64,000 bases of DNA from Exiguobacterium sp. s122 (GCF_018618475.1 NZ_JACSMD010000002.1:248001-312000), one strand, 5' to 3'; counted from the stretch's first letter, positions 45,345-54,962 are shown. The notes: generated by a model not told the origin, from the letters alone. Program-made: numbers and translations.

Positions 45345-48119
45345 TTATCCGTTTTTCATGCTGAACGAGTCGGCGAGCGTGAACGTGATGTCGTTCACGT
45401 CGAGTCCACCGAGCGCGAAATAGAGCTGCAGGTAGTTATGTTGGTTCAAGAAGAACACTTGCTTCGTCTGCGTCACCCATTCCCCGTCCGTCCCGTTGAA
45501 CGTGAACGTCGGACCCGGGATATTGTTCGCGAACAACGTCACCGGCATCTGGGCAAGTTCGCCTGCGTCCGACTTGGCCGTGATCGTCACGTCATACGTC
45601 CCCGTCTCATCGACCGAGACGGCGAAGACGTGCATGCTCCCTGTCGAGGTGTCGGCCTCATTCAAACTGACAGGTTCTCCGCTCGCGAGGTGGCGATACG
45701 TCACGTCGAAGTCGATGGCTTGGTCGGCTTCCTCGTCGAATCCGATCACCTCGACCGAGCCGTCATGGATGCCGAGCGCACGCTCCATCGCCGGAGACTT
45801 CAAGACGAATCGGCAAATGTTCGCCGCACTCCGGAGCAGTTCTCCGCGCGTGAGCGAGCCGTCGGCGAGTGCCGCCGCTGTGTTATCGTCGAACGAGTTC
45901 GAGTCCGGACGGTCGACGACCATGTACAAGTCGTTTTGTGAGCGCACCATCGCCGCCGTGTTCTGGCGGTTCGCCGGCTCGTCTTCATGATGGTTCACTT
46001 TCGCCCACCAGTCGGTCATGACGATACCGTCAAAGCCCCATTCGTCGCGAAGGATGCGCGTGTTCTGGTCATAGAGACCGGCCGTCCAGATGCCGTTGAC
46101 GGCGCCGTACGTCGTCATGATCGATGTCGCCTTGCCTTCCTTCACCGCCATCTCGAACCCTTTCAAATAAATCTCACGAAGCGCCCGCTCCGAGACGACC
46201 GAGTCGATATCGTGGCGATGGGCTTCTTGGTTGTTGGCGCTGAAGTGTTTGAGCGTCCCCGTCACGCCGACACGGTGCATCCCGTTCAATTGGGCGATCG
46301 CCATCTTACCGGTCACATGCGGGTCTTCCGAGAAGTACTCGAAGTTCCGGCCGTTGAGCGGGTTGCGGTGAATGTTCATCCCTGGTCCAAGGAGCGTATC
46401 GACCCGGTTCTTCCGCATCTCAAGCCCTGTCATCTCAAACAAGTCTTCCACCAATCGCGTGTTGAACGTCGAGGCGAGCAGCGTCCCGTTCGGAAGCGCG
46501 AACGCCTTCGTCCCGATGTCCATGCGGATGCCGGACGGGCCGTCCGCACAACAGGCGGCCGGGATACCAAACGTTTCGAGACGGTCCGACACCCCGCCGA
46601 ACGCGGCGGCCGTCCCCGGCGTCACGCGTGGCGAGTTCATGCCTTGACCGCGGACGATGCAGGCGAGGTCCTCATCCGTCAATTGGTCGAGGAACGTCTC
46701 GAGGTCTGCCTTCCCATGATAGACGTCTGCGAGCCTCACGCCTGTGTCACCCGTTTCTTCACGCACGACCGGACGTTCCGCTAGATAACGTGCCTCGACG
46801 TCGACGCTGCGAAGCGGTGTCGCCTCATAGCCGACCGTCAAGCCAGACTCGGTCGCACGCGGTTTGATGCGCTCGAACGATGTGACCGGGGCCATGTTCT
46901 CGCTGAGCGTCTCAACGACCTCGAGCGCCTCGACCGCATAGTCATAGCACGCCTCGGCCGAACGGACGTCCGTCCCGACATATAAGCGATACATGCCGGC
47001 CTCTAACACGAAGCTTGATTCGTGACCGGTCGCACCATTGTCGTCATAGCTCGCGAAATCTGTGATGGGAACGCTCAGCGTGAGCGTCTCCCGCTCACCC
47101 GGTGCCAAGCGATTTGTCTTGTCGAAGGCGACGAGCGCACGAGCCGGATTGCCGAGCACACCTTGCGGCTTCTCGACATACAGCTGCACGACTTCTTTCC
47201 CGGCGACGTCTCCCGTGTTCACGACGTCGATTGTCACCGTGATCACCTCGTTCGTCTCATCTGAGGATACAACGTCCGTCGAAAACGTCGTATACGACAA
47301 TCCGAATCCGAACGGATAGAGCACATCGTCTTTCGCGAACGTCTCAAAGTAGCGATAGCCCACGTAGATGTCTTCTTGATAAATGCCTTTGTCGGCATGT
47401 CCAAAGTTTTTCGTCGACGGATAGTCGTCAATCGATTTCGCGATCGTGTCGGTCAACTTACCGGACGGGCTGACCGTTCCCGTCAGTACATCAACGAGTC
47501 CGGTGCCACCTTCAAGACCCCCTTGCCAGGCGTAGAGGATCGCGCTCGGTTCGTTCGCCCAACGCATATCGATGATGTTTCCGACGTTCAAGACGACAGC
47601 CGTCTTCGAGAACATCCGCGAGACCTTTTCAATCAACTCGAGCTCGATGTCGGTCAACAAATAGCTGCCCGGGTCGGCCGTGTTGTCACGGTCTTCCCCA
47701 GCCGTGCGCCCGATGAAGACGAGCGCGACGTCTGATGCGGCAGCCGCTCGCTCAACGAGTTCATCTGTCACTATCATCTCCGGCTGTGACCACGGTTCGC
47801 CGGCCCAGCCGACGCCTTGGTCGAACGGGTTCTCCTCGACCCACGCCTCGTACGTTTCCAAGAGCGACTGGTTGACGTCGATCCCTTCCGTCGCTTGAAG
47901 CGCCTCGAGCGGGCTTGTCACGCGGGAGACGTTGACCATCCCGCCAGAGCCGGTGCCGCTCTTGTAGTAGTTGAATTGACTGCGCCCGAAGACGGAAACG
48001 GTCGTCCCCGCTTTTAGTGGAAGTGTCGCCTGCTCGTTTTTTAAGAGCACCGCCCCTTCTGAAACGGCCGTTCGCGCGAGTTGTTGATATGTATCCCAGT
48101 TCAACGTGTAGGTCTTCAT
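45345..48119 (-). CDS. GH3 beta-glucosidase with reversed domain order
   Basis: 924 residues. The N-terminus (about 10-260) is the GH3 C-terminal alpha/beta domain (SEGAVLLKNEQATLPL, VSVFGRSQ). A fibronectin-III-like region follows (about 290-370). The (beta/alpha)8 domain comes last, with nucleophile Asp near residue 702 in GIVMTDWWAKVNHHEDE and FSANNQEAHRHDIDSV. This is the swapped order known in some bacterial and yeast enzymes. It has no signal peptide, so it likely hydrolyses imported beta-glucosides. It overlaps the alpha/beta hydrolase stop by four bases (ATGA), forming an operon. Confidence 0.93.
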   Translation of the reverse strand: MKTYTLNWDTYQQLARTAVSEGAVLLKNEQATLPLKAGTTVSVFGRSQFNYYKSGTGSGGMVNVSRVTSPLEALQATEGIDVNQSLLETYEAWVEENPFDQGVGWAGEPWSQPEMIVTDELVERAAAASDVALVFIGRTAGEDRDNTADPGSYLLTDIELELIEKVSRMFSKTAVVLNVGNIIDMRWANEPSAILYAWQGGLEGGTGLVDVLTGTVSPSGKLTDTIAKSIDDYPSTKNFGHADKGIYQEDIYVGYRYFETFAKDDVLYPFGFGLSYTTFSTDVVSSDETNEVITVTIDVVNTGDVAGKEVVQLYVEKPQGVLGNPARALVAFDKTNRLAPGERETLTLSVPITDFASYDDNGATGHESSFVLEAGMYRLYVGTDVRSAEACYDYAVEALEVVETLSENMAPVTSFERIKPRATESGLTVGYEATPLRSVDVEARYLAERPVVREETGDTGVRLADVYHGKADLETFLDQLTDEDLACIVRGQGMNSPRVTPGTAAAFGGVSDRLETFGIPAACCADGPSGIRMDIGTKAFALPNGTLLASTFNTRLVEDLFEMTGLEMRKNRVDTLLGPGMNIHRNPLNGRNFEYFSEDPHVTGKMAIAQLNGMHRVGVTGTLKHFSANNQEAHRHDIDSVVSERALREIYLKGFEMAVKEGKATSIMTTYGAVNGIWTAGLYDQNTRILRDEWGFDGIVMTDWWAKVNHHEDEPANRQNTAAMVRSQNDLYMVVDRPDSNSFDDNTAAALADGSLTRGELLRSAANICRFVLKSPAMERALGIHDGSVEVIGFDEEADQAIDFDVTYRHLASGEPVSLNEADTSTGSMHVFAVSVDETGTYDVTITAKSDAGELAQMPVTLFANNIPGPTFTFNGTDGEWVTQTKQVFFLNQHNYLQLYFALGGLDVNDITFTLADSFSMKNG

Positions 48120-49186
48120 GTCGTCATCTCCTTCAATGCTTTTGCAATCTCGGTCATACAGTCTTCAGCTTGGGGATAATCACCAATCTTGTCCATGAAC
48201 GCATGGTCCATTCCCCGATATTGAATCAATCTCACGTTCACCCCGTCACGCGCCAACTTCCGCGCGTACGCCTCACCTTCGAGCCGAAGATAGTCATACT
48301 CGGCTGTGATGATTAAAGCTGGCGGTAAGCCTTTAACGTCTTCTGCGAAGAGCGGAGAGACGAGCGGGTCGGTCACGTCGGCCTTGCCTTGTAGGTACAA
48401 CTTATTCAGTAATCCATCCGAATCAGCGAGCGCCGTGACGACGCCTTGAATGAGCTCGTGATTGTGCCCAATCTCGTATTGTCCGATATCCCAGTTATAA
48501 TCGTCTGTCGGGATTGAGCCCAAGTTGACGACCGGATAAATGAGCGCCTGGAAACGAATCATGTTCGTCTCGTTCAATCGGTCGAGTAAGCAACACGCGG
48601 TCGCCAAGTTCCCACCGGCACTGTCGCCGGCGACCGCGATGTCGTTCTGTGATACCCCGAGCTCATCGGCACGCTCGTGTACCCATTCAACCGCTCGAAA
48701 GCAGTCGTTCAGTCCAGCCGGAAACGGATGCTCCGGTGCGAGTCGGTAGTCGACCGAGATGACGAGGGCGTTCGCCTGTTCCGCGAGTCGTTTACACGGA
48801 TTTTCGACTGTATCAAGCGTGCCACCGAAGAAACCGCCCCCGTGGAAAAAGAGGATGGCCGGCAATGTCTCGTTCGTGTCCGGGCGATACATCCGAGCTG
48901 AAACATCACCGCCCAGACCCGGAATCGTGACGTGCTCTGTCGTGATGACAGTCGTCGTCACGTCCCGGTTCGGCCAGCCCATGCTCGCCCGCGCATTTAC
49001 TAAATCGAATGTGTTCGGTCCGTCCGAAGGGACAAAGGTGCGCACTGTGTTGAGCACCCGCGGGTCGAGGTCACCCGGGACGTCCGAATCCGGGATCGGT
49101 TTTGTGATCGTCTCGACACCGTCAATCGTCTGGGACTGATGCCATTCGGCTAAGCGACGGACTAGCTGATCATAAAGGGTTGCCAT
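48116..49186 (-). CDS. Alpha/beta hydrolase, HSL/Aes esterase family
   Basis: 356 residues from ATG 49186 behind AAGGAGGAAACAACC; the frame is open to 49354 but only this start has a ribosome-binding site. The oxyanion HGGG motif (FFHGGGFFGG), YRLAPEHPFPAGLNDC, nucleophile Ser in GDSAGGNLA, Asp in EYDYLRLEGE and His in MDHAFMD complete the triad. It may deacylate sugar or glycoside esters for the GH3 enzyme translated after it. Confidence 0.92.
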   Translation of the reverse strand: MATLYDQLVRRLAEWHQSQTIDGVETITKPIPDSDVPGDLDPRVLNTVRTFVPSDGPNTFDLVNARASMGWPNRDVTTTVITTEHVTIPGLGGDVSARMYRPDTNETLPAILFFHGGGFFGGTLDTVENPCKRLAEQANALVISVDYRLAPEHPFPAGLNDCFRAVEWVHERADELGVSQNDIAVAGDSAGGNLATACCLLDRLNETNMIRFQALIYPVVNLGSIPTDDYNWDIGQYEIGHNHELIQGVVTALADSDGLLNKLYLQGKADVTDPLVSPLFAEDVKGLPPALIITAEYDYLRLEGEAYARKLARDGVNVRLIQYRGMDHAFMDKIGDYPQAEDCMTEIAKALKEMTT

Positions 49187-49267
49187 GGTTGTTTCCTCCT
49201 TCAATAAAGGTTTTCTCTTTGATTGGTAGAATAAGGATACATTCATTGTATGAAAAGAGGTCTTGCT

Positions 49268-50050
49268 ATGTACACGACTACCGAACGCGAAATCCAGCTT
49301 CAACGAGTCCTTCACGAACTTCAAACTCTTCCATCTGTTCAAGGAGCAGTCCAAATCGGTTCAGGCGCAACCGGTTATCAGGATGAACATTCGGATATCG
49401 ATTTAATGATTGCGGCACGAAATGAAAGCGACCCAAAAGAGATTAAACAAGCGCTATTAGAATACTTTATGCATTTGTCGCCGATTCTGATAAAAGAAAA
49501 ACAGTTTGCGCCGGACATTTATCTTCTTATCGTTTTTCTTAACAATCGGCTTGAATTCAATATTTCCTTTGCTCCACTCGAAAAAATACCTGTGCGTTCT
49601 CCACTTTGGAGAGTGGTATATGATTGCGACGGTCAGCTTCAACAAAAGATGCTGCAAGAACATGCCCGCTTTCTCGAGCAATCGGTCCGATATGATGTAG
49701 GCGATGTACCCTTCGAGTTTATCTATGCTTCGTTCGCATTAGACAAAGAATTGAAACGAGACAATTTGATTTACGCTTTAGCTTTACTTGAGACGATGCG
49801 CGAGCTGACTAGACTGTCACAAGCGTTGAAAGAAGAGCGAAAAGTACATCAGTTTAAGGCTTATCATATGTTGAATTCTCAGTTTATCGCTCACTATTTA
49901 CGGACATTTCCCTCATCCGTCGATACCGATTCGATTAAAGAAGCAAAACAAGCTCTTCATCGTTTATTCCTTGACACGTTAGATCATCATCCACAATTTC
50001 AATTAGAAAAAATGATTGAAGCTCTTCTAATTGACGAGGAAAACTTCTAA
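49268..50050 (+). CDS. Nucleotidyltransferase-fold protein
   Basis: 260 residues from ATG 49268 (AAGAGGTCTTGCT precedes). IGSGATGYQDEHSDIDLMIAA is the G-S-x-D-x-D minimal nucleotidyltransferase signature; the rest is helical as in aminoglycoside adenylyltransferases, but no resistance function is supported. Composition is slightly more AT-rich than its neighbours. Confidence 0.78.
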   Translation: MYTTTEREIQLQRVLHELQTLPSVQGAVQIGSGATGYQDEHSDIDLMIAARNESDPKEIKQALLEYFMHLSPILIKEKQFAPDIYLLIVFLNNRLEFNISFAPLEKIPVRSPLWRVVYDCDGQLQQKMLQEHARFLEQSVRYDVGDVPFEFIYASFALDKELKRDNLIYALALLETMRELTRLSQALKEERKVHQFKAYHMLNSQFIAHYLRTFPSSVDTDSIKEAKQALHRLFLDTLDHHPQFQLEKMIEALLIDEENF

Positions 50051-50209
50051 ACGCTCATTATTTTTCCAGAACAGGCATCACGCTTCCGCCTGTCCCATTT
50101 TCAGGCATGAACGACGAACCTTCTCGTTTCGTGTATAATGAGGCGTAATCCAAATCGCTAATGAAAATTTCGAATACAGAAGTTTCTTACATGAAAACGA
50201 GGTAAACAC

Positions 50210-51655
50210 ATGAATCAACCACAATTTGCAGACTATCGCTTAAGCGAAGAAATCCAACGCGCACTCGGTATTATGAAGTATGTCGCCCCGACCGAGGTCC
50301 AACAAAAAGTCATCCCGCTCGCACTCGAGCGTCAAGACCTCGTCGTCAAAGCGCAGACCGGAAGCGGGAAGACAGCCGCCTTCGGCATCCCGGTCACCGA
50401 GCTCATCGACTGGACCGAGAACAAGCCGCAAGTCTTGATTCTTACGCCGACGCGCGAACTCGCCGTCCAAGTCCGAGAAGATATGACGAACATCGGCCGT
50501 TTCAAACGCATCAAAGCGGCAGCCGTCTACGGGAAAGAACCGTTCTCGAAGCAACGCGAAGAATTGAAGCAAAAAACGCACATCGTCGTCGGAACACCGG
50601 GACGCGTCATGGACCATATCGAGCGTGAGACGCTTGCTTTAGACAAAATTGAATACTTGATTATCGATGAGGCGGACGAGATGTTGAACCGCGGCTTCCT
50701 CGCCGACGTCGAAGCGATTCTCGAGCAGTTGCCGACAGATCGCGTGACAATGGTCTTCTCGGCCACGTTCCCGAACGATATCGAGCGCCTTTGCCAAAAG
50801 CATATGAAGGAGCCTGTCCGTGTCGCGATCGAATCCGCTGGCGTCACCGCCTCAACGATTGAGCATCGTTTAATCGAAGTCCGCCGTGAAGAGAAATTAT
50901 CGGTCTTAAAAGACGTCACCGTCGTCGAGAACCCAGACAGCTGTCTCATCTTCTGCCGGACGAAAGAACATGTCGACACGGTGTACAGCGAACTCGACCA
51001 AGCCGGATACTCGTGTGAGCGACTCCACGGCGGACTCGAGCAAGAAGACCGCTTCGCCGTCATGAATGGCTTCAAAATGGGGAACTTCCGCTATCTCGTC
51101 GCGACCGATGTCGCCGCTCGCGGGATCGACGTCGACAATGTCGCGCTCGTCATCAACTATGACGTGCCGATGGAAAAAGAGAGCTACGTGCACCGGACGG
51201 GACGAACGGGACGCGCCGGGAAGCAAGGAAAAGCGATCACGCTCGCCACACCGTACGAAGGCAAGTTCGTCCACGCCATCGAGTCGTACATCAAGTTCGA
51301 GATCGAAGAGATGGACGCACCGACCGAGACAGAAGTCGCACGCAACCAAGCCGCATTCGAAGAGAAGTTGAGCGGGCGCCGCGTCGTACGCAACAACAAG
51401 ACTGCGCGTATCAACCAAGACATCATGAAGCTTCACTTCAGCGGCGGGAAAAAGAAAAAGCTTCGCGCCGTCGACTTCGTCGGGACGATTGCAAAAATCC
51501 CAGGCGTCACAGCTGATGACATCGGCATCATCACGATCACCGATCAGATGACGTACGTCGACATCTTGAACGGCAAAGGGTCGCTCGTTCTAGAAGCGAT
51601 GGAGACGACACCGATTAAAGGGAAGAAGTTAAAAGTAAGCAAAGCCCGGAAATAA
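50210..51655 (+). CDS. dbpA: DEAD-box ATP-dependent RNA helicase DbpA
   Basis: 481 residues. Motifs: [12 protein letters not shown] (I), PTRELAVQ (Ia), TPGR (Ib), DEADEML (II), FSATFP (III), LIFCRTK (IV), [11 protein letters not shown] (V) and [10 protein letters not shown] (VI). The C-terminal about 75 residues, [19 protein letters not shown] onward, form the DbpA/YxiN RNA-binding domain that targets 23S rRNA hairpin 92. Acts in ribosome assembly. ATG at 50210 follows a GAGG site; the leader from a TATAAT at 50144 is about 55 bases. Confidence 0.94.
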   Translation: MNQPQFADYRLSEEIQRALGIMKYVAPTEVQQKVIPLALERQDLVVKAQTGSGKTAAFGIPVTELIDWTENKPQVLILTPTRELAVQVREDMTNIGRFKRIKAAAVYGKEPFSKQREELKQKTHIVVGTPGRVMDHIERETLALDKIEYLIIDEADEMLNRGFLADVEAILEQLPTDRVTMVFSATFPNDIERLCQKHMKEPVRVAIESAGVTASTIEHRLIEVRREEKLSVLKDVTVVENPDSCLIFCRTKEHVDTVYSELDQAGYSCERLHGGLEQEDRFAVMNGFKMGNFRYLVATDVAARGIDVDNVALVINYDVPMEKESYVHRTGRTGRAGKQGKAITLATPYEGKFVHAIESYIKFEIEEMDAPTETEVARNQAAFEEKLSGRRVVRNNKTARINQDIMKLHFSGGKKKKLRAVDFVGTIAKIPGVTADDIGIITITDQMTYVDILNGKGSLVLEAMETTPIKGKKLKVSKARK

Positions 51656-51697
51656 ACCCTGCCTTGGAGGACATGTTCCTCTAGGGCTTTTTTATTG
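51656..51697 (+). terminator. Terminator of dbpA
   Basis: CCCT...GGAGGAC / GTTCCTC...AGGGC hairpin followed by TTTTTT directly after the stop. Confidence 0.8.
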
Positions 51698-51705
51698 TCA
51701 TCCAT

Positions 51706-51727
51706 ATAATCGAAAGCGCTTTCGATA
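51706..51727. promoter_or_regulatory. Orphan LacI/CcpA-type operator with a -10-like box
   Basis: A perfect 18-base palindrome, ATCGAAAGCGCTTTCGAT (51710-51727), directly follows a TATAAT (51706-51711). The core CGAAAGCGCTTTCG and the preceding ATCCATATAAT are identical to those at the glucanase promoter. The next gene to the right is convergent, so no target is evident. Confidence 0.6.
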
Positions 51728-51827
51728 AGGTGTAAAAAAATAAGAGTGATCGAGAGAACGCTTTCAAGAGCATCATACCGATATTGATATTTAAATTCAA
51801 CCGTCCTTACGAGATTGTCATAAAAAA

Positions 51828-51856
51828 GCCCAGGAGGAAATCGCCTGGGCTCGCTT
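51828..51856 (-). terminator. Terminator of the DUF4317 gene
   Basis: AGCCCAGG / CCTGGGCT hairpin, followed on the minus strand by TTTTTTATG. Confidence 0.8.
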
Positions 51857-51892
51857 CATAGAAACAATATCTGCCTCTCTGTGAATCTCAAA

Positions 51893-53086
51893 TCAGTCAA
51901 GCAACTCTTCTGAGATCAACTTGAACCCTTCAATCTCCGTATCGTCCTCCACTTCAATCAACAAGCACGGTCGGCCCTTATAGTTCACTTGTTTCACGTA
52001 TTTCAAGTCTTGCGGACTGATCGCGATATTGGCGACTTTCGTGTTGATTTTAATCGATTTCGACGTATATTTTGGGATGACGCTACTCGCTTTCATCTCG
52101 TATTGACGGTCGTCGACGACTTGTTGAAACGCCGCTTCGACCTTCTCCGTCGTCACGTCCTCGACCCCGCTCGCTTTCAATACGATTTCAACCGTTCGGG
52201 CATCCATGACCGGTACCGTCTGATCCTCTTCCTCCCGTTCGGCCTCGGCGACGATAATTTGGTTAATCTCGTCATACACGGTCGCGAGCGTCGCTAAGTT
52301 GACCTCTTCGCCGATGACGGTCTTGACGACTTCTTCGAACATCGCCTTCTCCTCGACGGCCGTCACGATCTCCGTCCCATTCAATACGTTCTCAATGAAA
52401 CGATAGTCCGGTTGATGCGGTTTTTGCGCCGCATACAAGATATGGTTGACGTCGGCCGCATTGTCCGTGAAGCTCGGGAACATGAACCCACCGACCGGCG
52501 CGTCGAGCTTGATCACCGGATTGATGAAGATGTTCGACTTGAACTCACGTTCGATGAAGTCGAAGACGAGCGACTGTTTCGGCAGCTCTGTCTGGTTGAT
52601 GCTGCAGAGGATGAACCGGGACGTCCACACCTCGTCACGCATGTCGATCTCCGTCTCCTCCGAGTGGCGGCGTGTTGGTTTATTGTATTTGAAGCGGATG
52701 AACGTGATGACCATGTCCTTCTCGAACGTGGCGTCCTGTACCGTCTTCAAGGCGACTTTTTGCATCAAAGACGCCCATCCTTCGATCTCGTCCGTCTTCA
52801 ACCCCTCGTAAAGAAGCGTCTGCGTATGGTCGCTCTGGCCAGGTTCCGGGTGTTGGAACTTTACTTCGAACAGCTTCTCGTCCATCTTCCCACCGAGCAC
52901 TTTCTTGAAGTTCGCAAGGAACAGCTCTTGGTGCTCCTGCTCGAGAAACGGGAACGAGCGCAACTCCTCATGGAAAATCTCATTGCTGTCCTGTCGGATA
53001 TAAATATTATAAATATCGGCGATTTTGACCGCCTCTGCATTCAGTTTGAAATGTTTACGGATTGCTGCGACTTCTTTTTGATTCAT
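51893..53086 (-). CDS. DUF4317 family protein
   Basis: 397 residues, start MNQKEVAAIRKHFKLNAEA with a recognisable DUF4317 N-terminus, and a conserved central VGGFMFPSFTDNAADVNHILY region. Soluble, acidic, no catalytic motif visible. Function unknown. Single gene, transcribed divergently from the secreted nuclease. Confidence 0.8.
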   Translation of the reverse strand: MNQKEVAAIRKHFKLNAEAVKIADIYNIYIRQDSNEIFHEELRSFPFLEQEHQELFLANFKKVLGGKMDEKLFEVKFQHPEPGQSDHTQTLLYEGLKTDEIEGWASLMQKVALKTVQDATFEKDMVITFIRFKYNKPTRRHSEETEIDMRDEVWTSRFILCSINQTELPKQSLVFDFIEREFKSNIFINPVIKLDAPVGGFMFPSFTDNAADVNHILYAAQKPHQPDYRFIENVLNGTEIVTAVEEKAMFEEVVKTVIGEEVNLATLATVYDEINQIIVAEAEREEEDQTVPVMDARTVEIVLKASGVEDVTTEKVEAAFQQVVDDRQYEMKASSVIPKYTSKSIKINTKVANIAISPQDLKYVKQVNYKGRPCLLIEVEDDTEIEGFKLISEELLD

Positions 53087-53337
53087 TCATTCCCACTCCT
53101 TCGTTCTTTCCTACAAACCGACTCCATTATACCAATAGTTGCTATCCACGCGTCTATGAGTAGTGCTAAAGCCGGGACGTCTGATGTCATATATTATGTC
53201 TCATCTCTTAACTTTTCTAATCTTTCTATTCATTTTTGTAAATTTCACACTTTCTTCATACCAGCCCATGTATAGTCGATGTGCGTCCACTGATTGGGCG
53301 CTTGATTTCGTCGTCATACATATAAGGAGGCTCACTC

Positions 53338-53970
53338 ATGTTGAAGAAAATGCTCACGTCTTTATTCGCTATCGTTCTCGTTTTGACTACGCTTCACTTT
53401 AGTACACCGACCGCTTCGGCCTTACCACCGAACATTCCGTCGAAGGCCGACGCGCTCACGAAACTGAACGCATTGACGGTCCAAGCGGAAGGTGCGATGA
53501 CCGGCTACAGCCGTGACTTGTTCCCTCATTGGAGCAGTCAAGGGAACGGCTGTAACACCCGTCACGTCGTGTTGAAGCGAGATGCAGATTCAGTCGTTGA
53601 CGCTTGCCCTGTGACGACCGGAAGATGGTACAGTTATTATGACGGTCTCGTCTTCACGTCACCGTCTGACATCGACATCGACCACGTCGTCCCACTCGCG
53701 GAAGCATGGCGCTCAGGTGCGAGCAACTGGACATCGACGAAGCGTCAAAGCTTCGCCAACGATTTAAACGGACCCCAGTTGATTGCCGTATCCGCTACGT
53801 CAAACCGTTCAAAAGGGGACCAAGACCCGTCGACATGGCAACCGCCACGTGCCGGTGCGCGTTGTGCGTATGCGAAGATGTGGGTTGAGACGAAGAGCCG
53901 TTGGGGACTCACGCTCCAATCGTCGGAGAAGGCCGCGCTTCAAACGGCCATCAACGCCTGCAGCTATTGA
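53338..53970 (+). CDS. Secreted HNH/DUF1524-type nuclease
   Basis: 210 residues. Signal peptide of about 28 residues ending ASA, so the product is exported. The core DIDIDHVVPLAEAW (His116 in the DHVVPL metal-binding motif), FANDLNGPQLIAVSATSNRSKGD and the final WVETKSRWGL fit DUF1524-type beta-beta-alpha nucleases such as secreted DNases of actinobacteria and bacilli. Cys72, 90, 174 and 208 may form disulphides. Probably a nutritional or competition DNase or RNase. Confidence 0.85.
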   Translation: MLKKMLTSLFAIVLVLTTLHFSTPTASALPPNIPSKADALTKLNALTVQAEGAMTGYSRDLFPHWSSQGNGCNTRHVVLKRDADSVVDACPVTTGRWYSYYDGLVFTSPSDIDIDHVVPLAEAWRSGASNWTSTKRQSFANDLNGPQLIAVSATSNRSKGDQDPSTWQPPRAGARCAYAKMWVETKSRWGLTLQSSEKAALQTAINACSY

Positions 53971-53988
53971 TTTAAAAAGGAGGCCATT

Positions 53989-54231
53989 ATGGATCAACAA
54001 TCGTCTATCTTTAAAGCTTCTCACGGGGTCATGACCGAAGAAGTCGGCGTCATCAGCGGAGAACTCGAGCTAAAAACGTCGTGCCATGAAGACGGCACGC
54101 TCGAGCTCGCCATTACGTACGTCGGGGCCGCCGAATGGTATACATTACCCGGGAAAGACTACAAACTTCATGACGTGCGGGACCATGCCGTCGTCCATCA
54201 ACTGCTCGTGAACGTCCTCGAGCGGGCATAA
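53989..54231 (+). CDS. Small uncharacterised protein downstream of the nuclease
   Basis: 80 residues, ATG 19 bases after the nuclease stop with an AGGAGG site. Soluble, acidic, with SHGVMTEEVGVISGELELKT at the front. Its position could suggest a cytosolic inhibitor of the nuclease, but the nuclease is secreted and the protein matches no immunity family that I know. A terminator follows, so the two may be co-transcribed. Confidence 0.65.
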   Translation: MDQQSSIFKASHGVMTEEVGVISGELELKTSCHEDGTLELAITYVGAAEWYTLPGKDYKLHDVRDHAVVHQLLVNVLERA

Positions 54232-54235
54232 CGTG

Positions 54236-54279
54236 AAAAGGAGCCTCGACACCTAGTTGTGTGACGAGACTCCTTTTTT
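54236..54279 (+). terminator. Terminator of the nuclease operon
   Basis: AAAAGGAGCCTCG ... CGAGACTCCTTTT with additional inner ACAC/GTGT pairing, followed by TTTG. Confidence 0.85.
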
Positions 54280-54287
54280 GTGCGGAC

Positions 54288-54392
54288 TCATTTCATTCTT
54301 TTCATAATGGAACGAATGATTAGGAACAGGATACCAAGCATAACCCCTGTTAACAGCAAGCTGGCGCCCCCGACGATGCCGAATGTGAACAT
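54288..54392 (-). CDS. Predicted 34-residue single-span membrane peptide
   Basis: A short frame from ATG 54392 behind CGGAGG at seven bases to TGA 54288. It encodes a Gly/Leu/Ile-rich transmembrane segment (about residues 5-28) and a basic tail RSIMKRMK. The good ribosome-binding site and positive-inside tail support a real small membrane peptide. Expression is unproven; no family recognised. Confidence 0.5.
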   Translation of the reverse strand: MFTFGIVGGASLLLTGVMLGILFLIIRSIMKRMK

Positions 54393-54485
54393 AGTGGTCC
54401 TCCGGAGTGATGTGATAATCGTTACTCCCCTACGATATCATTTGTCCTACTTTTACATAAGCTGGATTAATTTTTGCATCGTTGT

Positions 54486-54962
54486 TCAACGTTTATATTT
54501 CTCAAGCAACGCTTGCGGGATATGACAATAATCGTCCGGACAGCGTGCGAGACGATCCTGATGCTCCGCTGCGCTCGGAACGTAATTCGTAAGGGGCAAC
54601 ACTTCGACCGCGATTCGCTCCGCATCGCTTCGTCTTTGGATAAACGCACGGGCTGCATCTACATGTTTCGCATCCTCACTATATAAACCGGTCCGGTACT
54701 TCTCTCCGACGTCTTCGCCTTGTCGGTTGACGCTATACGGATCAATAATTTCAAACAAGTACCCCATCAACGCTTCAATCGTGACGATTGTCGGATCGAA
54801 CGTTGTTTTGACGCATTCAGCGTATCCGTCGTAATCCCCGTCAAGCGTTATCGTCTTCCCATTCGCCCGTCCGGCTTCCGTCTCGACGACGCCGGGTAAT
54901 GTTTTAACGAACGCCTGCACACCCCAGAGACAGCCACCGGCAAGATATACAGTCTGCATCAT
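54486..54962 (-). CDS. msrA: Peptide methionine sulfoxide reductase MsrA
   Basis: 158 residues. The catalytic Cys11 lies in AGGCLWGVQ, where most MsrA proteins have GGCFWG. TEAGRANG, DGYAECVKTTFDP, YSVNRQGEDVGEKYRTGLY and PDDYCHIPQ are present. It reduces methionine-S-sulfoxide in proteins. Single gene. Confidence 0.9.
   Translation of the reverse strand: MMQTVYLAGGCLWGVQAFVKTLPGVVETEAGRANGKTITLDGDYDGYAECVKTTFDPTIVTIEALMGYLFEIIDPYSVNRQGEDVGEKYRTGLYSEDAKHVDAARAFIQRRSDAERIAVEVLPLTNYVPSAAEHQDRLARCPDDYCHIPQALLEKYKR

Noticed and set aside
45987-46784. Long plus-strand reading frame inside the GH3 gene
   Set aside because: It is the antisense shadow of conserved GH3 coding sequence, caused by high GC at third positions, with arginine-rich translation and no ribosome-binding site.
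52412-53275. Long plus-strand reading frame inside the DUF4317 gene
   Set aside because: Antisense shadow of a recognisable conserved gene with no ribosome-binding site.
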